64,000 nucleotides of DNA. It comes from Croceivirga sp. (GTDB lineage Bacteria > Bacteroidota > Bacteroidia > Flavobacteriales > Flavobacteriaceae). Each line of letters starts with the position of its first letter. Positions within the stretch are counted from its first letter, which is position 1. The position numbers and the translations under genes are program-made. Below are positions 43,449 through 51,172 of this stretch, piece by piece. Below the pieces are notes generated by a model that saw only the letters and a list, made by a program, of their open reading frames with translations, searched no databases and was not told the DNA's origin. The stretch covers positions 163,191 to 227,190 of the forward strand of contig JANQSA010000051.1 in NCBI GenBank assembly GCA_028284285.1, in the 5' to 3' direction.

Positions 43449-44516
43449 TTGGAACGATATATCAGACAGACCGGTCTTAGAAGCTTTGGCGAAGAGGGTC
43501 AGGTAAAACTAGCCTCCGGTCGTGTGCTTATAGTTGGATTGGGAGGATTGGGTATCCCAGTAGCCCAGTATTTAAACGCTATGGGGGTAGGCACACTGGG
43601 ACTGGTGGATAATGATAGGATAGCGCTTCACAATCTTCAACGCCAGGTGCTGTATTCGGAAGAAGATGTGGGCCAATCAAAAACGGAAGTAGCCGCCAGG
43701 AAACTAAAGGCGCAGAACGGGAATACCCAACTGGAAATCTTTGCTACCTATCTGGATCAAAATAACGCGCTGGAAATTATAGCGCCTTTTGATCTGATAA
43801 TAGATGCTACCGATAATTTTGGCACCCGCTATCTCATCAATGACGCTTGCGTTATTTTAGGAAAGCCTTTTGTTTATGGAGCAATTCAGGGATTTGAGGG
43901 GCAGGTGGCCGTATTCAATTATCAAGGAGGTCCCACCTATCGTTGTGTTTTTCCCCATCTTCCGGGAAACCATGAGATACCCAACTGCAATGAAAATGGG
44001 ATATTGGGGGTCCTACCGGGAATTATAGGAACATTACAGGCACTTGAGGCAGTAAAAGTACTTACAGGAACAGGGCAGGTCCTTTCTGGAGAATTACTCA
44101 TTTATGAAGGGGAGACGCAAACCACACGAAAAATAAAGCTGGTGCATCGTCCTGAAAACCAACAAATACAACATCTTCAGGGGAATTATGCAATTCCCGT
44201 ATGCGATACCATTCCCACAATTGACGCTCCGGACTTTTTAAAGCATTCGGAAACAGCGGCACTACAAATAATTGATGTTCGGAATCCGGAAGAATTTGCC
44301 GACTTCCACTTAAAGCAAGCGAAAAACCTGCCGCTCTCCGGCTTAAGGGATAGGCTGGCACAGATCCGCTGGGATGAACCCGCATATTTTATCTGTCAGA
44401 GCGGCGTACGCAGTCGACTTGCAGTGCAACAGATACAAGAGATACATCCAGAAGCCGATATCTACCATGTAGCAGGCGGGATGCATGCAATACAACCTCT
44501 AACTGAAATTTCCTGA
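43449..44516 (+). CDS. moeB: MoeB/ThiF-type adenylyltransferase fused to rhodanese
   Basis: A 355-residue protein with a TTG start at 43449 (MERYIRQTGLRSFGEEGQVK), 4 bases after mobA. The E1-like domain has IVGLGGLGIPVAQYLNAMGV, DNDRIALHNLQRQVLY and DATDNFGTRYLINDACV. The C-terminal rhodanese domain from about residue 255 carries the loop CQSGVRSR (Cys active site). It adenylates the Gly-Gly end of MoaD and probably passes sulfur to it, like human MOCS3. The classic zinc CxxC pair of MoeB is not obvious; only scattered Cys (YRCVFPH, PNCNENG) are seen. Confidence 0.88.
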   Translation: MERYIRQTGLRSFGEEGQVKLASGRVLIVGLGGLGIPVAQYLNAMGVGTLGLVDNDRIALHNLQRQVLYSEEDVGQSKTEVAARKLKAQNGNTQLEIFATYLDQNNALEIIAPFDLIIDATDNFGTRYLINDACVILGKPFVYGAIQGFEGQVAVFNYQGGPTYRCVFPHLPGNHEIPNCNENGILGVLPGIIGTLQALEAVKVLTGTGQVLSGELLIYEGETQTTRKIKLVHRPENQQIQHLQGNYAIPVCDTIPTIDAPDFLKHSETAALQIIDVRNPEEFADFHLKQAKNLPLSGLRDRLAQIRWDEPAYFICQSGVRSRLAVQQIQEIHPEADIYHVAGGMHAIQPLTEIS

Positions 44517-45712
44517 TGATCCCTTTTGAAACGGCTTTTACGATTGTCCTTGAAAATACTCATGATTTTGGTACAGTATCCTTGAAATTGGAAGATAGCC
44601 CCGGAAGGATCCTGGCAGAGGATATTTTTGCAGACCGTGATTTTCCCCCATTTGACCGGGCCACCAGGGATGGAATCGCTATTAACGCAGCGGGACTGGA
44701 ACAAGGAAATACTTCCTTCGCCATACAAGGCATTGTTGCTGCGGGTAGTACTCCCGTCCCTTTGGAAAATGAAACCTCCTGTGTGGAAATCATGACCGGT
44801 GCAATGGTCCCGGAGAATGCTGATACTGTTGTGATGTATGAACATCTCGAGATAAAGGATAAAAAGGCTGTTCTTCAAAAACCGGTACAGCCGGGTCAGA
44901 ATATCCATAAAATTGGAAGTGATCAAGGCAAGGGAGACAAGGTATTGGGCAAGGGGACCAAAATTCATGCAGCAGAGATCGGGGTACTGGCCTCTGTGGG
45001 AAAGACCGGGGTATTGGTTCGGGAACTGCCTAAAACTGCCATCATCGCTACAGGAAACGAACTGGTAGCGCCCAGCGAGACCCCAAAACCCCACCAGGTA
45101 AGGACATCCAACAGTTATACCTTATCCGCGGCCTTAAAAAAAGAAGGAATAGCGTCCGTATTACTTCATTTTCCGGACGATTGGGAACATATTCAGGAAC
45201 AATTGGGGCAAGCGCTTCAACACTATGACGTACTCTTGTTAAGCGGAGGGGTTTCCAAAGGGAAATATGATTTCCTGCCTGAAGTGTTGGAAAAACTTGG
45301 GGTGACCAAATTGTTCCACAAGGTACAGCAACGTCCCGGTAAACCCTTTTGGTTCGGGAAACACCATGAGGCCAATACCACCGTTTTCGCTTTCCCCGGT
45401 AATCCGGGATCTACTTTTGCGAGTTATCATGTGTATTTTTTGCCCTGGTTATCAAAATCACTCGGGATAACCATCCAACCCCCTAAGGTATATTTGGAAG
45501 AAGCCTTTTCCAATGAGATAGCGCTGACGCGTTTTATCCGGGCTTTTGCCTATCTGAAAGAGGGTCAATTGTACGCTAACATTATACACGGAAACGGTTC
45601 CGGGGATCTGACCAGTTTAACTCAGGCTAACGGTTTTCTGGTTATAGGACCTGAAAAAGAACATACCATAGGCGATTTGGTGCCTTTTATTCCAACACAA
45701 AACATTGTTTGA
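44516..45712 (+). CDS. moeA: Molybdopterin molybdenumtransferase
   Basis: A 398-residue protein inserting molybdate into adenylylated molybdopterin. It has the MoeA signatures RDFPPFDRATRDGIAI (in FADRDFPPFDRATRDG), MTGAMVPENADTVVMYE, IIATGNELV and LLSGGVSKGKYDFLPEVL, plus FAFPGNPGSTFASYHVYFLP. Its ATG overlaps the moeB stop (TGATG), so translation is coupled. It ends one base before the xdhC start. Confidence 0.93.
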   Translation: MIPFETAFTIVLENTHDFGTVSLKLEDSPGRILAEDIFADRDFPPFDRATRDGIAINAAGLEQGNTSFAIQGIVAAGSTPVPLENETSCVEIMTGAMVPENADTVVMYEHLEIKDKKAVLQKPVQPGQNIHKIGSDQGKGDKVLGKGTKIHAAEIGVLASVGKTGVLVRELPKTAIIATGNELVAPSETPKPHQVRTSNSYTLSAALKKEGIASVLLHFPDDWEHIQEQLGQALQHYDVLLLSGGVSKGKYDFLPEVLEKLGVTKLFHKVQQRPGKPFWFGKHHEANTTVFAFPGNPGSTFASYHVYFLPWLSKSLGITIQPPKVYLEEAFSNEIALTRFIRAFAYLKEGQLYANIIHGNGSGDLTSLTQANGFLVIGPEKEHTIGDLVPFIPTQNIV

Positions 45713-45713
45713 T

Positions 45714-46724
45714 ATGACGCATGAACTAAAAAAGATTTTTACCGCTTATCAGGAGGCCAGGGGACAAGGCATCCGCTGTGTTTTGGCTACGGTAGTGGCG
45801 TTGGAAGGGTCTTCGTACAGAAGGCCAGGGGTACGGATGCTCATTTTGGAAAACGGCAAAATGATAGGAGCGGTTAGCGGAGGATGTGTGGAAAAAGAGG
45901 TATATCGGCAAGCCGAAACGGTGTTTAAAGATGACATACCCAAGGTAATGACCTATGACGGCCGCTATCGCCTGGGCTGTGAGGGTATCCTTTATATTTT
46001 ACTGGAACCCTTTTGCCCTGAAAAAGTTGTTGTAGACCACTTTTGGAATACGATTGCCGATAGAAAAGCTTTTGACCTGCAAAGTCATTACAAAAAGGAG
46101 CACAGTGTGGATCGGAACTATGGGTCTTTTTTAGAAATGGACGGTCACTTGCATTCTTTTCGGGACGGTTTTTCTGCCAAACTCCCCAAAATGGAAATCT
46201 ACCGGCAAAACATGCCACCTTGTTTCCGTATAGTACTGATCGGTGCGGAACATGATGCCGTGCAATTGGCTTCTTTTGCTGCCATGACCGGCTGGGAGGT
46301 AACGGTTATTGCTCACCCCAGAGAGGAAAAGCAAAAAAAGGATTTTCCCGGGGTTTCGGACTTCATTTTAAGCGATGGCGAAACTTTGGATCTCGTTATC
46401 GATAAGGAAACGGCCATTATGCTTATGACACACAGTTATGCGAAGGATCTGAAGTATCTCCTGGCATTGCAGGATCAGTACCCTGCGTATTTTGGGCTTC
46501 TGGGACCGACTCGAAGAAGGGAAAAGTTGTTCAGTTCGCTTTTGGAACATCATCCGGATGTGCCGGAAGAGTTTATTTCGCAAATTCACGGTCCTGCCGG
46601 TCTGGATATCGGAGCAGAAACTCCACAGGAAATTGCTTTGGCCATACTTGCGGAGATTTTGGCGGTAACCCGTCAAAAAGCGGTAATCTCATTACGGGAA
46701 AAGGAAGGGACTATTCATGCCTGA
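45714..46724 (+). CDS. xdhC: XdhC family molybdoenzyme maturation factor
   Basis: The start at 45714 is chosen (MTHELKKIFTAYQEARGQG). The 336-residue product has the XdhC/CoxI N-terminal domain (LATVVALEGSSYRRPGVRML, IGAVSGGCVEKEV, DGRYRLGCEGILYIL) and a Rossmann domain (IVLIGAEHDAVQLASFAAMT, then YFGLLGPTRRREKL). XdhC proteins bind the sulfurated cofactor and load it into xanthine-oxidase-type enzymes. Its place behind the IorB-type enzyme fits that job. It overlaps the next gene by 8 bases. Confidence 0.9.
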   Translation: MTHELKKIFTAYQEARGQGIRCVLATVVALEGSSYRRPGVRMLILENGKMIGAVSGGCVEKEVYRQAETVFKDDIPKVMTYDGRYRLGCEGILYILLEPFCPEKVVVDHFWNTIADRKAFDLQSHYKKEHSVDRNYGSFLEMDGHLHSFRDGFSAKLPKMEIYRQNMPPCFRIVLIGAEHDAVQLASFAAMTGWEVTVIAHPREEKQKKDFPGVSDFILSDGETLDLVIDKETAIMLMTHSYAKDLKYLLALQDQYPAYFGLLGPTRRREKLFSSLLEHHPDVPEEFISQIHGPAGLDIGAETPQEIALAILAEILAVTRQKAVISLREKEGTIHA

Positions 46725-47337
46725 CAGGGAAAAGAATACCATCGCTGTATTAATTCTGGCAGCGGGCGGCTCCACACGTATGGGAAAACCCAAGCAACTG
46801 CTTCCCTGGAAGCATACCACCTTATTGGGCCATGCCGTGGAACAAATTCAACGCGTACTGAAAGACATTTTTGTGGTACTGGGGGCAAATGAGGAGGAAA
46901 TACGTACGGGTTTAGGTAATGCAGTTGTTCCTATATACAATCCCGATTGGAAAAAGGGGATAGGCACTAGTATTGCTACAGGGATACAACGTATTACCGC
47001 TGATGATTACGATGCAGTGCTCATCCTTTTGGCAGATCAGCCCCTTATGGAAACCAGGTACTATTCCCAAATGATAGACCACTTTGGAAAGGGCTCATTT
47101 ACCATTATTGCTACCCATTACGGCAGCAAATGTGGCGTACCTGCTCTCTTTGATCGCACACATTTTGCAGCGCTACAAGACCTTCATGCAGACTTCGGAG
47201 CACAAAAGATCATAAAAAAATACCCGGAGGAATTGTATTGTATTGATCCTCAGGGAAAAGAAGCGGATGTAGATACCGTTGAATTGTATGAACGCCTTTT
47301 TAAGATCAAGGGCAATCCGGATAACGATCCTTCCTGA
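46717..47337 (+). CDS. mocA: MocA-like molybdenum cofactor cytidylyltransferase
   Basis: A 206-residue nucleotidyltransferase with LILAAGGSTRMGKPKQLLPW, GIGTSIATGIQRI and LILLADQPLM. This MocA-type set (PKQLLPW and ADQP) fits CTP:molybdopterin cytidylyltransferase, the form used by xanthine-oxidase family enzymes. It is the last gene of the operon and overlaps xdhC. A purine-catabolism role is possible in other genomes but unlikely here. Confidence 0.85.
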   Translation: MPDREKNTIAVLILAAGGSTRMGKPKQLLPWKHTTLLGHAVEQIQRVLKDIFVVLGANEEEIRTGLGNAVVPIYNPDWKKGIGTSIATGIQRITADDYDAVLILLADQPLMETRYYSQMIDHFGKGSFTIIATHYGSKCGVPALFDRTHFAALQDLHADFGAQKIIKKYPEELYCIDPQGKEADVDTVELYERLFKIKGNPDNDPS

Positions 47338-47379
47338 GTCCTATTTTCCAATTCGCCAGGTGTCTAAAAACTGCAGGGA

Positions 47380-48015
47380 TCAAAAACGTACTTCGTATTG
47401 TTTAATGATCTGACTTTTGACATATTCCAATATGGACATCCAATTCATTTTTAGAATAAGGGTTGCGGTAGGGACATTATCATCCTCAATCGCCTGTACA
47501 ACCGCTTCATTTTGGTTGTCCGTTTGTTCATAAAAAGAGGCTTCAGTAATCAAAACCTGTTCGTAGAACAGTATCCTGGATTCCAAATCCTCTAACAACT
47601 GTAGGAGGATTTTGTTGGAACATTTTTGGACTAAGATCCGGTGGAAGGCCACTCTATGATGCAATCGCATGGCGTCCGTATGCGCCTGTTGCAGCCGTAA
47701 CAGTTCCCTGCGGAGCAGAGCGGTTGTTCGTGTATCAAAAGTGGAGTGCTCTACAGCCATTACTTCCAGTTCGGCAGTGGTATGATACAGGTCTGTAGCT
47801 TCCTGCAGGGAAAGTTCTGGTACTATAAAACCGCGGTTAGGAATGGCTTTTAGAATGCGACATTGCTCCAATTGGCTAAGGGCTTCCCGTACCGGGGTCA
47901 CACTAATCTGCAAATCCCGGGATACTTTGGCCAGATTGATGGTTTTACCAATGTGCAAATGCCCTTTGTGGATTTCTTCTAAAAGATGCGCTTTTACTGT
48001 ATTGCGGAGAATCAT
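47380..48015 (-). CDS. GntR family regulator, FCD (FadR-type) domain
   Basis: A 211-residue regulator. The N-terminal winged helix contains LAKVSRDLQISVTPVREALS and LEQCRILKAIPNRGFIVPEL. The C-terminal helical FCD ligand domain follows, with candidate metal/ligand positions in HHRVAFHRILVQKCSNKILL. A perfect 14-bp palindrome lies 4 bases upstream of its ATG, so it is probably self-regulated. The divergent neighbour is trehalase, a likely but unproven target. Ligands of such regulators are small acids or sugars derived from metabolism. Confidence 0.88.
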   Translation of the reverse strand: MILRNTVKAHLLEEIHKGHLHIGKTINLAKVSRDLQISVTPVREALSQLEQCRILKAIPNRGFIVPELSLQEATDLYHTTAELEVMAVEHSTFDTRTTALLRRELLRLQQAHTDAMRLHHRVAFHRILVQKCSNKILLQLLEDLESRILFYEQVLITEASFYEQTDNQNEAVVQAIEDDNVPTATLILKMNWMSILEYVKSQIIKQYEVRF

Positions 48016-48019
48016 CTTA

Positions 48020-48033
48020 AATCGTATACGATT
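48020..48033. promoter_or_regulatory. GntR-type operator palindrome
   Basis: AATCGTATACGATT is a perfect 14-bp palindrome with the GTATAC core typical of GntR sites (GT-n-AC). It sits in the 78-base gap between the GntR gene (start 48015) and the trehalase gene (start 48094). Confidence 0.65.
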
Positions 48034-48093
48034 ACAACCCCCAATCTATACATTTATTGCCTTATATTTAGCTTCCGATCCAACTTTAAAATC

Positions 48094-49674
48094 ATGGTGT
48101 TGAGAAACTTTCTTCTGCTAACCCTACTATTCATTGCCATTGGTTGTAAAACGGAACAACCCGTAAAGGCCAAAACCCTTTATGAAACCCAATTGTTTAA
48201 AGATGTGCAACTGGCAGCGATTTATGAAGACTCCAAGACCTTTGTAGACCTTGTTCCCAAAGCACATTTCGCTGTCCTTGAAAGAAAGTACTTAAAGGAA
48301 CGGCAACAGGAAGGGTTTGACCTGGCAACCTTTGTGCATACCAATTTCATGGATAAATCCATGACCTCCCTTAGCTTTTCCACCGATACGACCAAAACCA
48401 TGTACGAACATATTGAACTCATGTGGGATAAGCTCACCCGGGGACCTGATGCAAGTATTCCTTACTCTTCCCGTATACCGCTTCCCCATAAATACGTTGT
48501 GCCGGGAGGGAGGTTTCAGGAGATCTATTACTGGGACAGCTATTTTACCATGGAAGGGCTTTTAGCTGCGGAACGAAGGGATTTGGCCAAAAACATGGTA
48601 GACAACTTTGCTTTTCTTTTGGATTCCATCGGGTTTATTCCCAACGGCACGCGCGACTACTATCGCACTCGTTCCCAACCTCCTTTTTTCGGAGTAATGG
48701 TAAGCGCCCTGGCACGGGAAGATGAGGACGTGGTACTACATTATGTACCGGAGTTGACCAAAGAATATGAATTTTTCATGAAGCATGACAGCATTGACCG
48801 TCCGTATGGTGCGAGTGAACATGTGGTACAAATGATGGGCGGCGGGTTTTTGAACCGGTATTGGGATGCTGCAGACACCCCCAGACCGGAAGCGTATAAA
48901 GAAGACCTGCACTTGGCAGCAGAGGTAGCAGACTCGGTCCTAAGGAAACAACTTTTTAGGGATTTACGTTCTGCAGCAGAATCCGGCTGGGACTTTAGTT
49001 CACGTTGGTACGGCACTCCCGGGGAGTTTTCCAGTACAAATACCACATCCCTTATCCCGGTAGACCTGAACTGTCTGCTTTACCATCTGGAAAAGCTACT
49101 GGCAAAAGCTGCAGAGGAACAAGGAGATGAGGAAATGGCAGATCGTTTCCGGCAATCCTATGTAAACCGCCAGGCGCTGATCAATGAATATCTCTGGAAT
49201 GAAGAAACCAAATTCTATATGGACTTTGATTTTACAAAGGCCGCATCCACCGAAGAAATGACATTGGCAGGGGCTTTTCCGCTATTCTTTGGGGTGGCCT
49301 CAAAAGAGCAAGCCGAAAATGTCAAAAACGTTTTAATGGAAAAGTTTCTCAAAGAAGGAGGATTGGTCACTACTTTGGTGCATTCCGGACAACAATGGGA
49401 TGCTCCCAATGGTTGGGCGCCCTTGCAGTGGATAGCGGTGCATGGACTACTTGACTATGGATATGAGGAAGAAGCCAAAGAGATCATGGAACGGTGGCTG
49501 GCCTTAAATGAAAAGGTCTTTAAGGATACCGGCAAAATGATGGAGAAATATAATGTAGAGGATTTGACGCTGCTGTCCGGGGGAGGGGAATACGAAACTC
49601 AAGATGGATTTGGTTGGACCAATGGAGTGGCCCTTGGGTTTAAGCAACTTTTGGACGAGATGAAAGACCAATAA
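48094..49674 (+). CDS. treA: Trehalase, GH37, lipoprotein
   Basis: The start at 48094 (MVLRNFLLLTLLFIAIGC) gives a lipobox Cys18; the upstream open frame lies in the regulator region. The 526-residue product has both GH37 signatures, PGGRFQEIYYWDSYF and QWDAPNGWAPLQW, and the catalytic Asp region ESGWDFSSRW. It hydrolyses trehalose to two glucose at the cell envelope. The divergent GntR regulator may respond to a product. The gene stands alone, with no adjacent sugar transporter. Confidence 0.93.
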   Translation: MVLRNFLLLTLLFIAIGCKTEQPVKAKTLYETQLFKDVQLAAIYEDSKTFVDLVPKAHFAVLERKYLKERQQEGFDLATFVHTNFMDKSMTSLSFSTDTTKTMYEHIELMWDKLTRGPDASIPYSSRIPLPHKYVVPGGRFQEIYYWDSYFTMEGLLAAERRDLAKNMVDNFAFLLDSIGFIPNGTRDYYRTRSQPPFFGVMVSALAREDEDVVLHYVPELTKEYEFFMKHDSIDRPYGASEHVVQMMGGGFLNRYWDAADTPRPEAYKEDLHLAAEVADSVLRKQLFRDLRSAAESGWDFSSRWYGTPGEFSSTNTTSLIPVDLNCLLYHLEKLLAKAAEEQGDEEMADRFRQSYVNRQALINEYLWNEETKFYMDFDFTKAASTEEMTLAGAFPLFFGVASKEQAENVKNVLMEKFLKEGGLVTTLVHSGQQWDAPNGWAPLQWIAVHGLLDYGYEEEAKEIMERWLALNEKVFKDTGKMMEKYNVEDLTLLSGGGEYETQDGFGWTNGVALGFKQLLDEMKDQ

Positions 49675-49773
49675 TTGTCCAAAACCGATTTTGATCTTGA
49701 AATCCGAAAGCGATGCCTCTATAATGGTACGTGGAAAATATATCGTCAAAAATAACACGCCAATCAAACTATA

Positions 49774-50190
49774 ATGACTGATTCATCGGGATACTCCGGA
49801 ACGCCACTGGCAAAAAAGCTGGGGATCCAACCTGGTTTTTCCATCCTGGTAAAAAATCCACCTGTTCCTTACACTTCGCTTTTTTCGGAATTCCCGGAGA
49901 ACGTGAGCATAGCAGCACATCCACAACCGGAAACCCTGGATTTTATCCACTTGTTTTGTACTACCTATGCAGAATTGCAACAGAACGCCTCAGCCTGCAA
50001 GGCTTTGTTGAAAAAGACCGGAATGCTTTGGGTGAGCTGGCCTAAGGGCAGTTCTGCCATCTCTACAGATCTTAAACGAGAACCTATACGAGAGTATCTC
50101 CTGGAACTGGGACTGGTAGACATCAAAGTGGCCGCGGTAAACGAAGATTGGAGCGGATTAAAATTTGTGTATCGCACCAAAGATCGTTAA
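49774..50190 (+). CDS. DUF3052 family protein
   Basis: A 138-residue protein with the DUF3052 pattern GYSGTPLAKKLGIQPGFSIL, FCTTYAELQ and MLWVSWPKGSS ... DLKREPIREYLLELGLVDIK. The family is widespread, with no known activity; members sometimes occur near transcription or cell-envelope genes. No signal peptide. Confidence 0.88.
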   Translation: MTDSSGYSGTPLAKKLGIQPGFSILVKNPPVPYTSLFSEFPENVSIAAHPQPETLDFIHLFCTTYAELQQNASACKALLKKTGMLWVSWPKGSSAISTDLKREPIREYLLELGLVDIKVAAVNEDWSGLKFVYRTKDR

Positions 50191-50281
50191 GATTTTCTAC
50201 CACTCATCGATTAGTCTGTTGTAATGGTAATAAAGACCTTTCCTTTCCGTTATGCCTGCATAACCTCAAAAAATTACTGGA

Positions 50282-51061
50282 ATGAGAAAAATGAAACTAG
50301 CAGTTTACCTAATGGCAGGGATAGTGGTTCTCGCTTCGTGTAGCGATGATGCCGAAGATAACGGCAACATAGAACAAGAACTGACCCAGACAGAAGTTCA
50401 AAGCATCTTAGAAACCGATGACGTTACCAGTGTGGTGGATGAGATCCTGGCCGACTTATATATAGCCAATGACGGTAGTACGAGTAGATCCGCTACCGAA
50501 AACGACGACTGCTATTCCGCTGAATACGGAGAAAATGGTTTTACTGCGGTATTCAACAACTGTGCGCTTAATGGCACGGATAACATTAACGGTACGCTAA
50601 CTGTGACGTATGGGTTGGATGATTCTTCCGCCACCTATACGGCTGCTTATGAGGATTTCTTTGTAGGCACTATAAAGATAAACGGTACCCGGACGTATGT
50701 CCTTTCAGGATCTGAAGAAGAAAGTAGCCTATCCTTTACCATCACCAGCAACATTACCGTAGAATTTGAAGACGGTGAGACCATTTCCGAAAACGGTGTC
50801 AAAACCTTTGCAGTGGTCTTCCAGGAAATGGAAGATACCCTTTGGAATCTTTCCGGGAACTGGACCGTACAGGTAGATGGTACTACCTATTCTATTTCTG
50901 GGGATGTTTCCAGAAATTTCGTTTGTGAATACTGGACCATGGGTAGCATGACCGTAAACAAAAACGGATTAGAAGTGGATATTGACTTCGGAGAAGGGAG
51001 CTGTGATGATGACGCTACACTCACCTATCCCGATGGTACTACACAGGATATCAAATTATGA
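50282..51061 (+). CDS. Putative surface lipoprotein
   Basis: A 259-residue lipoprotein with lipobox VVLASC (Cys20) followed by SDDAEDN, an acidic tail that resembles the Bacteroidota surface-export signal. The mature part is acidic and beta-rich with alternating strands (AVFNNCALNGTDNINGTLTV split at the first 20, then YGLDDSSATY). Four Cys outside the lipobox may form disulfides. No family is recognised. A terminator follows its stop. Confidence 0.75.
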   Translation: MRKMKLAVYLMAGIVVLASCSDDAEDNGNIEQELTQTEVQSILETDDVTSVVDEILADLYIANDGSTSRSATENDDCYSAEYGENGFTAVFNNCALNGTDNINGTLTVTYGLDDSSATYTAAYEDFFVGTIKINGTRTYVLSGSEEESSLSFTITSNITVEFEDGETISENGVKTFAVVFQEMEDTLWNLSGNWTVQVDGTTYSISGDVSRNFVCEYWTMGSMTVNKNGLEVDIDFGEGSCDDDATLTYPDGTTQDIKL

Positions 51062-51084
51062 TGATCCTTCGGCAATAACAATTT

Positions 51085-51113
51085 AAAAAGCTCCTGATTC
51101 AGGGGCTTTTTTT
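51085..51113 (+). terminator. Rho-independent terminator of the lipoprotein gene
   Basis: AAAAAGCTCCTG pairs with CAGGGGCTTTTT around ATT, followed by T, 23 bases after the stop at 51061. Confidence 0.85.
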
Positions 51114-51172
51114 ATGGATCAAATTGGCAAAATTAGTTATCTTACAAGATGAGAATTACTAAAATCAATTTG

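Noticed and set aside
44462..45094. 210-codon minus-strand frame across moeB and moeA
   Set aside because: It is antisense to two well-supported genes and lacks any recognisable pattern.
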